This document shows positions 1 through 9,463 of a DNA stretch of 64,000 nucleotides, piece after piece. A program made the translations under genes and the position numbers. Each line of letters starts with the position of its first letter. Position 1 is the first letter of the stretch. The stretch comes from JAQGMJ01 sp036498945. GTDB lineage: Bacteria; Pseudomonadota; Gammaproteobacteria; Burkholderiales; JAEUOS01. A model generated the notes under the pieces. It was not told the DNA's origin, made no database searches, and saw nothing but the letters and a program-made list of their open reading frames with translations. The stretch spans positions 20,689-84,688 of the forward strand of contig DASYEQ010000140.1 in assembly GCA_036498945.1 (NCBI GenBank), given 5' to 3'.

Positions 1-35
1 GCCTGCTTGCGCAGGTTGATGTAATAGCATTCCAT
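1..35 (-). CDS. 5' end of a truncated gene, possibly glycosyltransferase family 25
   Basis: A minus-strand reading frame begins with ATG at 35-33 and runs off the left edge; it reads MECYYINLRKQ. The codons are GC-rich at third positions, unlike the two plus-strand frames, which stop quickly. Family 25 LPS glycosyltransferases often open with a YYINL-like strand, which is the only reason for the suggested family. There is no good ribosome site in front of it. Only 11 full codons are visible, so both the gene and its function are tentative. Confidence 0.3.
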   Translation of the reverse strand, partial: MECYYINLRKQ

Positions 36-47
36 GAGGTCGGAAGG

Positions 48-74
48 GGGCCGCGGTGGCGCGGCCCTTTTTTT
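48..74 (+). terminator. intrinsic terminator-like hairpin
   Basis: A perfect 8-bp GC stem (48-55 with 60-67, loop GTGG) is followed by seven T residues at 68-74. The T-run lies on the plus-strand side, so it would stop transcription coming from the left. It overlaps the stop codon of the minus-strand LprI-like gene. For minus-strand transcripts it would be a hairpin with no U-run. Confidence 0.6.
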
Positions 75-462
75 AATGCAGTTTTTCGTTCTTGCAGGCC
101 GCCGCGGTGCATTCGCGCAAGCGGTCGGAGAGCCAGTTGGTGCGCTGCGTGGTCTGATCCACGGTGCAGTCGAGGTTGACCAGGATTTCGGTGCCGCGGT
201 TTTCCGCGCACTTGCCGTTGCGCTCCTTGATCCAGGCCAGCTCGCTGGTCTTGAGCAGGTTCTGCCCTTCCTTGTCGAGTTTCTTGCGCAGGTCGCCATA
301 GACCTTGTTGAGGTCGGCGTCGGCCTGCATGAAGAGCTTGGAATAGCAATAGACCTGGTCGAAGTCGCTGTTGGGCGCCTTGCAGCCGTTGGCGGCAAAG
401 GCGGAGGCCATCGGCAGAGCGAGGGCGGCGGCGGCAATAAGCAGCTGGGAACGAATCTTCAT
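73..462 (-). CDS. LprI-like (DUF1311) periplasmic protein
   Basis: A small exported protein of about 129 aa. The chosen start is the ATG at 462-460 (MKIRSQLL), which has an AGGGAG ribosome site just upstream; an upstream in-frame start would add 18 residues and break the signal peptide. The signal peptide ends near ASAFA|AN. The mature part has the DUF1311 pattern: C at the N-terminus (GCKAP), a YCYSKL segment, the helix ADLNKVYGDLRKKL and the AWIKERNGKC motif, with further paired Cys residues. LprI of Mycobacterium in this family inhibits lysozyme; that role is not shown for most members, so the function here is inferred. It stands alone, downstream of an SDR gene on the same strand. Confidence 0.8.
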   Translation of the reverse strand: MKIRSQLLIAAAALALPMASAFAANGCKAPNSDFDQVYCYSKLFMQADADLNKVYGDLRKKLDKEGQNLLKTSELAWIKERNGKCAENRGTEILVNLDCTVDQTTQRTNWLSDRLRECTAAACKNEKLH

Positions 463-545
463 CTTGTTGACTCCCTGTTTTAAAAAAAGCGCCCGACGAA
501 TATCGGGGGTTATCAAGAGGGCTCACGCCCCCTCATCAGGCTCCC

Positions 546-1316
546 CTACACGCAGCGGCCGCCGTCGACCTCGATGCACACGCCGGTGACGAGGGAGGCT
601 TCGTCGGAGGCGAGATACAGCGCGGTGTTGGCGACGTCCTGCGCGGTGGAAAAACGCCCCATCGGAATGGTGGCGAGGAATCTGGCTTTCGATGCGTCCG
701 ACAGATCGCCGCCGGCAAAGGCGGCGGAAAGCGCGGTGTCGGCGTTGAACACCGGGTTGATGCAGTTGACGCGGATCTGGTCCGGCCCCAGTTCGGCGGC
801 CATCGACTTGCTGGTGGTGATCACGGCGCCCTTGCTGCCGTTGTACCAGGTGAGCCCCGGGCGCGGGCGGATGCCGGCGGTGGAGGCGATATTGACGAAG
901 TTGCCGGCGCGCGCGCGGCCCTGCGCGCGGAACACCGGCACCGCGTGCCTGGCGGTGAGGTAGATGCTCTTGACGTTGACGGCGTAGACGCGGTCGAACT
1001 CCTCTTCCGGCACTTCGAGCATCGGGCGATTGCGATGGGTCCAGCCGGCGTTGTTGACCACGCAGTCCAGGCCGCCGTAGGCCTTCACGGTGACGGCGAT
1101 CATCGCCTGCACCGAGGCGTCCTGGGTGACGTCGGCCTGGACGAATTGCGCGCTGCCGCCGGCCTTGACGATGGCGGCGACGGTCGCTTCCGCGCCGTCG
1201 GGATTGATGTCGGCCACCATCACTTTCGCGCCTTCCTGCGCGAAACGCCGGGCGATGCCCGCGCCGATGCCGGAGCCGGCGCCGGTGACGAGGGTGACTT
1301 TGCTGGAAAGGCGCAT
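546..1316 (-). CDS. SDR family NAD(P)-dependent oxidoreductase
   Basis: A 256-aa classical short-chain dehydrogenase/reductase. The cofactor motif TGAGSGIG is at residues 11-18, an acidic DIN at the end of strand 2 (about 37-39) favours NAD(H), NNAG is at 88-91, and the catalytic set N114, S145, Y158 and K162 is complete (WYNGSK). The C-terminus VDGGRCV is typical of the 3-oxoacyl-ACP reductase/glucose dehydrogenase-like branch. A GGAG ribosome site precedes the ATG at 1316. No partner gene identifies the substrate: it is divergent from the DinB gene and 83 bp upstream of the LprI-like gene. It is probably a soluble alcohol or ketone oxidoreductase. Confidence 0.88.
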   Translation of the reverse strand: MRLSSKVTLVTGAGSGIGAGIARRFAQEGAKVMVADINPDGAEATVAAIVKAGGSAQFVQADVTQDASVQAMIAVTVKAYGGLDCVVNNAGWTHRNRPMLEVPEEEFDRVYAVNVKSIYLTARHAVPVFRAQGRARAGNFVNIASTAGIRPRPGLTWYNGSKGAVITTSKSMAAELGPDQIRVNCINPVFNADTALSAAFAGGDLSDASKARFLATIPMGRFSTAQDVANTALYLASDEASLVTGVCIEVDGGRCV

Positions 1317-1578
1317 GGGGTCTCCGGATTATTGCGGGGTGGCCGAGTGCTGGATTCGCGTTATTTTAGAACATTGGCATGAAGCAGGGCGTGACGGATT
1401 TGTGACGATGTGCGGTTTGTCACGCGTGGGTGCGGCGGAAAGCGCCTCGCAAGCCACGAAATCCGCAGGGGCAAAGTGCTTATGCCGGCATTTTAAAACA
1501 GCAGCGGCCGCGCGGCTGGCGGTGGGGGCATAATGCGCGCCAGCCGCATTCGATAACCCTGTTCGAGGAGCCGAAGCC

Positions 1579-2109
1579 ATGACCACCCTGCTGCACAACC
1601 TGCGCATGCTTACCCGCTACAACCACTGGGCCGACGAGAAGATGTTCGACTCGCTGACCAAATTGCCGGAGGGGGCGTCGGTGGAGAAAAAGGGCTTCGG
1701 CGGCATGCTGCACACGCTCAACCACAACCTGATCGTCGACCGCATCTGGAAGGGCCACCTGGAAAACAAGCCGCACGGCTATACCGCGCGCGTCACCAAG
1801 GAAGTGCCCGCGCTGCCCGAGCTGCGCGCGCAGCAGGCCGAGATCAACGCCTGGTACATCGACTATGCGGACCGCATGGACGACGGCCTCTACGACGAGA
1901 TGATCGATTTCAAGTACGTTGACGGCGGCCCCGGGCGCCTGACGCGCGGCGAGATGATGCTGCACATCGTCAACCACCACACCTATCACCGTGGCTTCGT
2001 CGGCGAACTGATGTTCCAGGTGCCGGGGCACCGCGCGCCGACCATCGACCTGCCGGTGTTCCTGCGCGATGCGCCGCCGGAGATGACCCTGCGCGGCGCG
2101 GCTGCTTAA
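1579..2109 (+). CDS. DinB family protein
   Basis: A 176-aa four-helix-bundle protein. The likely metal triad is H49 (in TLNHNLIVD), H133 and H137 (VNHHTYHRG), which is the usual DinB/YfiT arrangement for one Ni or Zn ion. Length and the N-terminal MLTRYNHWADEKMF helix fit the family well. Members include thiol-S-transferases that use bacillithiol or mycothiol and DNA-damage-induced proteins of unknown activity; nothing here picks a substrate. A GAGGAG ribosome site lies 8-13 nt upstream of the ATG. The gene is monocistronic, divergent from the SDR. Confidence 0.88.
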   Translation: MTTLLHNLRMLTRYNHWADEKMFDSLTKLPEGASVEKKGFGGMLHTLNHNLIVDRIWKGHLENKPHGYTARVTKEVPALPELRAQQAEINAWYIDYADRMDDGLYDEMIDFKYVDGGPGRLTRGEMMLHIVNHHTYHRGFVGELMFQVPGHRAPTIDLPVFLRDAPPEMTLRGAAA

Positions 2110-2188
2110 GGCGGCGCGCGTTCCGGCGGCAGCGGGCTGAAGCAGCGGCCTTGGGCGGCTCAGTAGCGTCAGTGCGCCACGGAGTGGC

Positions 2189-2695
2189 TCAAGGTTGAAT
2201 CTTCTTCGGGAGACTGCATCCGGTGTAGATAACGTGGCAATTGGTGAATCCAGAACCGGTACACGCCGACATGGCATCCTGGACTGCTCGACCCTCTGTA
2301 GCTCCGGTGTTCACCGCATAACCTGGATGACCCGCGACCACGGCGCCGCATCCGTTCATATACGACGTCTCGATTTTGCAGTCAGTACCGCCTTTCGACC
2401 GGCAATCGTCCAGCGCGGCTTGCTCAGCAAATTGCTTGCTCACGCGGTTCGTCGCTACACCCAGGATGCCCTTCGGAATATAACTCGCAATTGCACCAAA
2501 TTGAGAGCTCCACTGCGGCGCCCGCTGCTGCTGCTGGCCTTGGTCGTGCCCGGGGATTGGTGCGCAACCCTGTGGTGCGCCCGGCGCACCTCCACCAATG
2601 GGGTAATACCCTTGAGGGCAGTTACCTTCGGCGTGCGCGGCAGTGCAACCAAGGAGCAGCAATGTACCCAGAAACAACGCAAAAAAGCTCTTCAT
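2189..2695 (-). CDS. DUF4189 domain secreted protein
   Basis: The start is set at the ATG at 2695 (MKSFFALF), which has an AGAGAAG ribosome site; the longer frame would bury the signal peptide. The signal sequence is either type II (LLLGC, Cys near residue 16, which would make a lipoprotein) or type I ending at AHA|EG. After a Gly/Pro/Gln-rich linker (about 25-60) comes a DUF4189 domain with AEQAALDDCRSKGGTDCKI and a later SACTGSGFTNCHVIYTGC segment, whose Cys pairs probably form disulfides. DUF4189 domains often act as small periplasmic or surface modules of unknown role. The gene has no clear operon partner. Confidence 0.8.
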   Translation of the reverse strand: MKSFFALFLGTLLLLGCTAAHAEGNCPQGYYPIGGGAPGAPQGCAPIPGHDQGQQQQRAPQWSSQFGAIASYIPKGILGVATNRVSKQFAEQAALDDCRSKGGTDCKIETSYMNGCGAVVAGHPGYAVNTGATEGRAVQDAMSACTGSGFTNCHVIYTGCSLPKKIQP

Positions 2696-2856
2696 CTTGG
2701 CTTCTCTCGAAATCAGTTGACACTTCATCGTCGAAACAATGGTCAGGCTAACAGGATGTATCGAATGCAAACACTCGGATTCATTTTGCTAAAGGCCTGT
2801 AAGCCGCTCGCCCCGGCTGCTCAAACCGTTCGCTCTTGGATGCTGAAGCCGCTGCC

Positions 2857-4311
2857 TCAGGCGGCGGCTTGCCGCGCCGTCGCTGCACTCCGGCGCAGAT
2901 GCACACCCTGCCGCAGCAGCGCCTGTTGCAACTCCGCCGTGTCGATGGCGCGCGCGGGCAGGCCGCGATTGGCGGCAATCGCCGCGGCGGCGCCGGCGGC
3001 TTGCCCGGTGACCCAGCATTGCGGAATCTCGCGCAGGAAGGAATGCGAGTTGGGGTCGCTGCCGATGTGGCGCCCGGCGGCGAGTATGCCGTCGAGGCGC
3101 TGCGGCACCAGCGCGCCGTAGGGAATCGAGATGCTGGGGAATTTGAGTGAAGGCGAGGGTGAGACGCCGATCTCGTCCTCATGCACCGTGCCCGCATCCC
3201 ATTGTTCGCGGGTGACGCGTTTGACTGACGTGAGGCGCCGGCTGTGGCGCGCGCCCATTTGCGGCGCCGAGAGCATCAGGAAGGCGCCAGCGAAACCGGG
3301 GGCGTGGGCACGGTAGAAATCGAGGTGCGCCACCATCAGGCGGCGCGACTCGTTTTCCACATAGGTGAGGTCTTCGACGTCCAGGCAGGAGACGCCGGAC
3401 TTGCGCGGCCCCATGAACAGCGCGACGTCGTTGCGCCAGGAGACGAAGGGCTTCTCGAACAGCGTGACGGCTTCGCGCCCGCGCGCCATGAAATCGCCGT
3501 ACGCGGGGGAAGCGCGGAAGGCCAGCCATTGCTCCATATTGACGCCGCCAAAGGTCCAGGAGACGTTCATCGAATGGTTGATGTCGGTCTCGACGATGTT
3601 CGACTCGTATGGGTGGCCGGCGAAGGCATAGAGGTCGCCGTCGCCGGTGCAATCGACCACGCACTTGGCGAAAATCACCTGGCGGCCTTCCTTGCTTTCG
3701 AACACCACGCCCTTGATCGCGTTGCCTTCGACAACGGGCGCGGCGGCCCAGCTATGCAGGAGCAAATGCACCTTGTGCTCGGCAAGAATGCGCATCGACT
3801 CCCACTTCAGCCATTCCGGGTCGATGGTCGGCGAATGCGTCACCACGCCGTGGAAGGCGGCGGTGCGGATAGACCAGTGCGCTACCTCTGCGGGATCGCG
3901 CGAGCCCCAAAGGGCGCGCGGCGGGCCGGCGACGGCATCACGAGGCAGGCGCTCCAGCAGGTCGTTCGCCATGCCGGCAATGACGGTCTTGCCATCCCAG
4001 TCGGTCATGCGGTCGATCCAGATCACCAGGCCGCCGGTGGAAAGGCCGCCGAGGTGGTTGTAGCGCTCCATGAGCGTTACGTCCGCGCCGCTGCGCGCGG
4101 CGGAGACGGCGGCGGCGGTGCCGGCGGGGCCGCCGCCGATCACCAGCACGTCGGTGTGCTTGTAGATGCGCAGGTCGCGCGCCGGCTCGCGCCAGGTGCC
4201 AAGATCGGCGCGCGGCGCCTTGACGCGCTTTTCCTTCCAGACGTCGGACTGGAAAAATTCCCGGTCCTGCTTGCCTTCAGCCCCGGCGGGGCCTTGCGGC
4301 TCGAAACCCAT
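2857..4311 (-). CDS. FAD-dependent oxidoreductase (FAD_oxidored family)
   Basis: A 484-aa flavoprotein. The dinucleotide-binding motif VIGGGPAGTAAAVSAARSG is near residues 57-75 and is followed by an acidic ME at the end of strand 2. DCTGDGDL (near 218) and the C-terminal GILAAGRHIGSD...WVTGQAAGAAAA segment complete the FAD fold of the PF12831 family, whose members are often annotated as precorrin-type or thiazole-like oxidoreductases without known substrate. About 50 N-terminal residues before the fold carry no signal peptide. It lies 98 bp downstream of cysB on the same strand and may be read through from it, so a link with sulfur metabolism is possible but unproven. Confidence 0.85.
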   Translation of the reverse strand: MGFEPQGPAGAEGKQDREFFQSDVWKEKRVKAPRADLGTWREPARDLRIYKHTDVLVIGGGPAGTAAAVSAARSGADVTLMERYNHLGGLSTGGLVIWIDRMTDWDGKTVIAGMANDLLERLPRDAVAGPPRALWGSRDPAEVAHWSIRTAAFHGVVTHSPTIDPEWLKWESMRILAEHKVHLLLHSWAAAPVVEGNAIKGVVFESKEGRQVIFAKCVVDCTGDGDLYAFAGHPYESNIVETDINHSMNVSWTFGGVNMEQWLAFRASPAYGDFMARGREAVTLFEKPFVSWRNDVALFMGPRKSGVSCLDVEDLTYVENESRRLMVAHLDFYRAHAPGFAGAFLMLSAPQMGARHSRRLTSVKRVTREQWDAGTVHEDEIGVSPSPSLKFPSISIPYGALVPQRLDGILAAGRHIGSDPNSHSFLREIPQCWVTGQAAGAAAAIAANRGLPARAIDTAELQQALLRQGVHLRRSAATARQAAA

Positions 4312-4409
4312 GCCGTCCTTCCTGCCGCCTTCGCTCGTAACGGGGCGGCATTGTGTTCAGGCGAGGCGTGCGTCGCTCGCCTGCCGGCGACTCTTGGCGC
4401 CGGCCCGGT

Positions 4410-5339
4410 TTATTCCGCGCGGCGCTTCAGCGCCGCATCCACTTTTTCGCGGCCCAGGTCGGGCGCGTACATATGGATGAAATCATAAACGAAGCCGCGC
4501 AGGTAGGCGCCTTCGCGCACGGCGAGGTGGGTGGTCTTCTCCGGGAAGAGGTGCCCGGCGTCGATGCCGCGCAAGTGCTTGTCGCGATGCTCGTCGAAAG
4601 CGATGCCGGCGAGAATGCCCACGCCCAGCCCCAGGTCGACGTAGGTCTTGATGACGTCGGAGTCGATTGCCGAGAGGATGATGTCCGGCGTCAGGCCCTT
4701 GGCGGCGAAGGCCTGGTTGATCGAGGAGCGGCCGGCGAAGGCCGAGTCGTAGGTGATGATGGGAAAGTCCGCCAGCGCCTTGATGTTCAGCTTTTCGAGA
4801 TTCAGGAGCGGGTGCTTGGGCGGCACCACCACCACGTGATGCCAGCGGTTGCAGGGCAGGGCGATCAGGTCGGGGTGATGGTCGATGGTCTCGGTGGCGA
4901 TTGCCAGGTCGGCGTCGCCGTCGACCACCATCTGCGCCAGTTGCGCCGGCGCGCCCTGGTGGATGGTGAGCTTCACCTTGGGGTACTTGCGCTTGAACTC
5001 GCCCACCGCGCGCGGCAGCGTGTAGCGCGCCTGCGTATGGGTGGTGGCGATGGTCAGCGTGCCGCTTTTCTGGTCGGCGAATTCGGTGGCGGTGCTCTTG
5101 AGATTCTCCGCCTCCACCAGCAGGCGCTCGATCACCGAGACCACCGCGCGCCCGGGTTCGGTAAGCGCCGTGATGCGCTTGCCGAAGCGCACGAAGATCT
5201 GCACGCCCAGCTCTTCCTCGAGGTCGCGGATCTGCCGCGAGACGCCGGGTTGCGACGTATGCAGCGCCTCGGCCGCCGCCGTCAGATTCAGCCCCTGGCG
5301 CACGGTTTCACGCACGTAGCGCAACTGCTGGAAGTTCAT
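4410..5339 (-). CDS. cysB: CysB-type LysR transcriptional regulator
   Basis: A 309-aa LysR-type regulator. The start is the ATG giving MNFQQLRYVRE, the normal CysB beginning; an upstream in-frame ATG would add ten AT-rich residues. The winged HTH covers about residues 1-60 (LNLTAAAEALHTSQPGVSRQ). The effector domain opens with LTIATTHTQARY, the CysB loop whose Thr and Gln residues bind sulfate or N-acetylserine in E. coli CysB. CysB activates sulfate assimilation genes; no such gene is adjacent. The 110-bp AT-rich gap to the divergent tonB-like gene is a natural place for autoregulatory sites. The paralogue Cbl is the main alternative name. Confidence 0.82.
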   Translation of the reverse strand: MNFQQLRYVRETVRQGLNLTAAAEALHTSQPGVSRQIRDLEEELGVQIFVRFGKRITALTEPGRAVVSVIERLLVEAENLKSTATEFADQKSGTLTIATTHTQARYTLPRAVGEFKRKYPKVKLTIHQGAPAQLAQMVVDGDADLAIATETIDHHPDLIALPCNRWHHVVVVPPKHPLLNLEKLNIKALADFPIITYDSAFAGRSSINQAFAAKGLTPDIILSAIDSDVIKTYVDLGLGVGILAGIAFDEHRDKHLRGIDAGHLFPEKTTHLAVREGAYLRGFVYDFIHMYAPDLGREKVDAALKRRAE

Positions 5340-5433
5340 AACTATATAACTATTTGTTGTTAGGAACATCTATTTTATACCGATATGTTATTTCAAGACA
5401 AGGCAGGCGGCCGACTATGCATAAGGCGCGTGC

Positions 5434-5439
5434 TATAGT
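5434..5439 (+). promoter_or_regulatory. candidate -10 box of the tonB-like gene
   Basis: TATAGT stands 10 nt before the ATG at 5450 within otherwise GC-rich sequence. No convincing -35 hexamer is seen 16-18 nt upstream. If this box is used, the transcript would have only a few leader bases, which fits the lack of a ribosome site in front of that ATG. Confidence 0.35.
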
Positions 5440-5449
5440 TTTTGGCTCG

Positions 5450-6274
5450 ATGAGTGTTCTTACCCAATCCTACCGGCCGGCCGGCGAGCGCCTGCTCTGG
5501 GGCTGCGTGGCAGCCTCCGTTCTGCTGCATGCGCTGCTGATGTGGCGCATGCACGGGGTGGAAGGTTCGCCCGCGCCGGTGGTGCCGGAACTGCGCGCCA
5601 CCATCCGCCCGGCGCCGCCGCCCGCGCCGCGCCTGGCGCCGGAGCCGCCCAGGCCGGAGGTGGCGGCAACGCCCGCGCCCAAGGTCGAACCCAGGCCGCC
5701 GGAGCCGGTGAAGCCGCCCGAGCCGAAGCGCGAGGCGCCATCCGTGGTCAAGCCGGTTGCCCCGCCGGCGGCGAAGGCGCCGCCGGTGGAGAAGAAGGCC
5801 GCGCCTACTGTTCCGCAGCCTCCCGCGCCCGCGGCGCCGCCTCCCGCGGCAGCGGCACCTGCAACGCCGTCGCCGGCCGCGCCGTCAGCGGCGGTAGCGC
5901 CCGATGCCAAAGGCAGCAACAATGCCGCGCCGGCCGGCCCGGCGCCTGCCGCGCGTGGCGGCGGCAGCAGCGATTTGCGTGCGGTGGTGCGCAGCTATGA
6001 ACTGCAACTGGCCCAGGCGGCGCAAAAGTACAAGCGCTATCCCGCGCAGGCGATGGAGCAGCACTGGGAGGGCACGGCGACCGTGCTGGTCCACATCGGC
6101 GCCAATGGATTTACCACCGGCATGGAAGTGATATCGGGCACCGGCCATGACCTGCTCGACGAGCAGGCCAAGACCGCCATCAGCAAGGCCAAGGGTTTCG
6201 TCCAGGTGCCGGCGGATTTACGCGGTCAGCCCTTCGACGCGCAGGTGCGCGTGATTTTCACGCTGAGCCAGTAA
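5450..6274 (+). CDS. TonB-family energy transducer
   Basis: About 274 aa from the chosen ATG (MSVLTQSYRPAGER). A single N-terminal membrane helix (LLWGCVAASVLLHALLMW, about 15-32) anchors it. A long Pro/Ala/Lys-rich linker of about 140 residues spans the periplasm, and a TonB C-terminal domain follows (KYKRYPAQAMEQHWEGTATV ... GMEVISGTGHDLLDEQA). TonB proteins pass proton-motive energy from ExbB-ExbD to outer-membrane receptors. No exbB, exbD or receptor gene is nearby. The start is uncertain: an in-frame ATG at 5417 would lie upstream of the TATAGT box. The gene is divergent from cysB and ends 3 bp before the stop codon of the opposite-strand argE-like gene. Confidence 0.8.
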   Translation: MSVLTQSYRPAGERLLWGCVAASVLLHALLMWRMHGVEGSPAPVVPELRATIRPAPPPAPRLAPEPPRPEVAATPAPKVEPRPPEPVKPPEPKREAPSVVKPVAPPAAKAPPVEKKAAPTVPQPPAPAAPPPAAAAPATPSPAAPSAAVAPDAKGSNNAAPAGPAPAARGGGSSDLRAVVRSYELQLAQAAQKYKRYPAQAMEQHWEGTATVLVHIGANGFTTGMEVISGTGHDLLDEQAKTAISKAKGFVQVPADLRGQPFDAQVRVIFTLSQ

Positions 6275-6277
6275 GCC

Positions 6278-7465
6278 TTACGCGCAGGCGCGCTCCAGCA
6301 GGCGCTCCATGAAGCTTTCGCACATGGCGATCTGCTCCAGGTCGCAATACTCGTTCGGCTTGTGCGCCTGCTCGATCGAGCCGGGGCCGCAGATGATCGA
6401 GGGCAGGCCGGCGCGTTCGAACAGGCCCGCCTCGGTGGCATAGGCCACCTTGCTGACGCCCGGCTTGCGCGACAGGGCCAGTGCCAGCTGCGTCACCTCG
6501 TCCTGCTCGGTGGCGTTGGAGCCGGGGATCGCGGAATGCAGCTTGAAGTCGATGCCGGTTTCCTCCGCCACCTTGCGCATCTCCGGCACCAGCGAGGCGG
6601 CATAGGCCTTGACCTCGCTCTCGATGGCGTCGGGATTGGCGCCGGGCAGGTAGCGGAACTCCCAGTCGAAGGCGCATTCCTTGGGCACGATGTTGGTGGC
6701 GGTGCCGCCCTTGATGGTGCCGGTCTGCATGGTGGTGAAGGGCACGTCGAAGCCGTTGTCGCGCACTTCCAGCTGCTGCATGCGGTCGGCCATCATGCGG
6801 ATGTAGGTGATGACGCGCGCCGCGTATTCGATCGCGTTCACGCCCTGCGGGGTGAGCGAGGAATGCGCCTCGCGGCCGTGCACGGTGCAGCGGTAGGAGC
6901 GCTTGCCCTTGTGCGCCACCACCACGTTCATCGAGGTGGGTTCGCCGACGATCACCCCGGCGGCCTTGAAGCCTTGCTGCGAAAGCAGGTCGATCAGCCC
7001 GCGCACGCCGATGCAGCCGACTTCCTCGTCGTACGACAGCGCCAGGTGGATCGGCGCCTTCAGGTCCGCCTCGAGAAAGCGCGGCACCATCGCCAGCGCG
7101 GTGCCGATGTAGCCCTTCATGTCGCAGGAGCCGCGCGCGTACAGGCGGCCGTCCTTGATGGTGGCCTTGAAGGGATCGGTGTCCCAGGCCTGGCCGTCCA
7201 CCGGCACCACGTCGGTATGGCCGGAGAGCACGATGCCGGGGCGCGCGGCATGCCCGCTCTTGCCGTGGATGGTGGCGAAGAGATTGGCCTTGCGGCGGTC
7301 GGCGTCGTAGACCAGCGTCGATTCGATGCCGTAGGGCTTGAGCCAGTCGCGCACCCATTCGATCAGCCCGAGGTTGGACTCGCGGCTGGTGGTATTGAAC
7401 GAGATGAGCTTCTGGATCATCTCCAGGGATTCGGATCCGGGGGCGGGAATGCGTTCGGCTTTCAT
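6278..7465 (-). CDS. argE: M20 family acetylornithine deacetylase (ArgE-like)
   Basis: A 395-aa zinc aminoacylase of the M20/ArgE-DapE group. SGHTDVVPVDGQ (about 80-91) carries the first metal His and the catalytic Asp. GSCDMKG holds the bridging Asp and SYDEEVGCIG the catalytic Glu pair; the dimerisation domain (GREAHSSLTPQGVNA) sits in the middle. ArgE removes acetyl from N-acetylornithine in arginine synthesis. Here it is the last gene of a peptide-transporter operon, 22 bp after dppF, so hydrolysis of an imported N-acyl amino acid or dipeptide is an equally reasonable role. The family is secure; the exact substrate is not. Confidence 0.8.
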   Translation of the reverse strand: MKAERIPAPGSESLEMIQKLISFNTTSRESNLGLIEWVRDWLKPYGIESTLVYDADRRKANLFATIHGKSGHAARPGIVLSGHTDVVPVDGQAWDTDPFKATIKDGRLYARGSCDMKGYIGTALAMVPRFLEADLKAPIHLALSYDEEVGCIGVRGLIDLLSQQGFKAAGVIVGEPTSMNVVVAHKGKRSYRCTVHGREAHSSLTPQGVNAIEYAARVITYIRMMADRMQQLEVRDNGFDVPFTTMQTGTIKGGTATNIVPKECAFDWEFRYLPGANPDAIESEVKAYAASLVPEMRKVAEETGIDFKLHSAIPGSNATEQDEVTQLALALSRKPGVSKVAYATEAGLFERAGLPSIICGPGSIEQAHKPNEYCDLEQIAMCESFMERLLERACA

Positions 7466-7487
7466 GGCTTCACCTATGTGCAGCGGC

Positions 7488-8485
<998 letters not shown>

Positions 8486-8489
<4 letters not shown>

Positions 8490-9463
8490 GCGCGCGCCTC
8501 CACCGGCTCGCCATGCGGATGAAAGCAGCGCACCGCGTGCGGCTCGTCGCTCAGTTGGGGGTCTTGCAGGCAGGCCTCGTCAGCACGGGGGCAGCGCTCG
8601 CGGAAGTGGCAGCCGGCAGGCAGGCGCAGGAGCGAAGGCGTGAAGCCGGGAATCTGCTTCAGGCGCTCGCCGCGCGGGTTGCGCGAGGGCACGGATTCGA
8701 TCAGGCCGCGCGTGTAGGGATGGCGCGCATGGTCCAGCACGTCGTCCACCGTGCCGGCCTCCACGATGCGCCCGGCGTACATCACGGAGACTGTATCGGC
8801 AAGGCCGGCGATCACCGAGAGGTCGTGGGTGATCCAGATCAGCGCGGTGCCGGTCTCGCGCGTCAGGCGCTGCATCTCGGCGAGGATCTGGCCTTGTATC
8901 GTCACGTCCAGCGCGGTGGTCGGTTCATCGGCGATGATCAGGTCGGGTTTGTTCAGCAGCGCAATGGCGATGGCCACGCGCTGGCGCATGCCGCCGGAGA
9001 ACTGGTGCGGGTACGCCATCAGGCGCTCGTCCGGCGAAGGAATGCCGACCGTCGCCAGCGCCGCGCGCGAGCGTTCCAGCGCTTCGCCGTGACTCACCTT
9101 TTCATGCGCGAGAATCGCCTCGGTCATCTGCGTGTCGATGCGCAGCACCGGGTTCAAGGTCATCATCGGGTCCTGGAAGATCATGGCGACGCGGTTGCCG
9201 CGCAACTGGCGCAGCGCTTCCGCGTCCAGCGTGCGCAGGTCGCGGCCGCCGAGCAGGATCTCCCCTCCCACCACGCGCCCGGGCGCATCGATCAGGCCCA
9301 TGATCGAATAGCCGGTCATCGACTTGCCCGAGCCCGATTCGCCCACCAGCCCCATCACCTGTCCACGCCCGACCGTGAACGAGACTTCATTCACCGCCTT
9401 CACCACGCCCTGGCGGGTGAAGAAGTGGGTGGAGAGGTTTTTTACCTCCAGGGCGGCGCTCAT
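8486..9463 (-). CDS. dppD: peptide ABC transporter ATP-binding protein (DppD/OppD type)
   Basis: A 325-aa ATPase starting at the ATG at 9463 (MSAALEVKNLSTHFFTRQG), which overlaps the dppC stop by 4 nt. The open frame extends further upstream, but only through dppC read in the wrong frame. Walker A is GESGSGKSM, the signature is FSGGMRQRVAIAIAL, Walker B is LIIADEPTTALDV and the H-loop is WITHDLSV. The C-terminal cluster LPAGCHFRERCPRADEAC is the Dpp/Opp-specific extension. It pairs with DppF to form the asymmetric ATPase of a di- or oligopeptide importer. Confidence 0.9.

Noticed and set aside
1400..1436. CRP-like dyad TTTGTGACG...TTTGTCACG between the SDR and DinB genes
   Set aside because: The TGTGA and TCAC half-sites are 14 bp apart instead of 6, and part of the match is a direct rather than inverted repeat.
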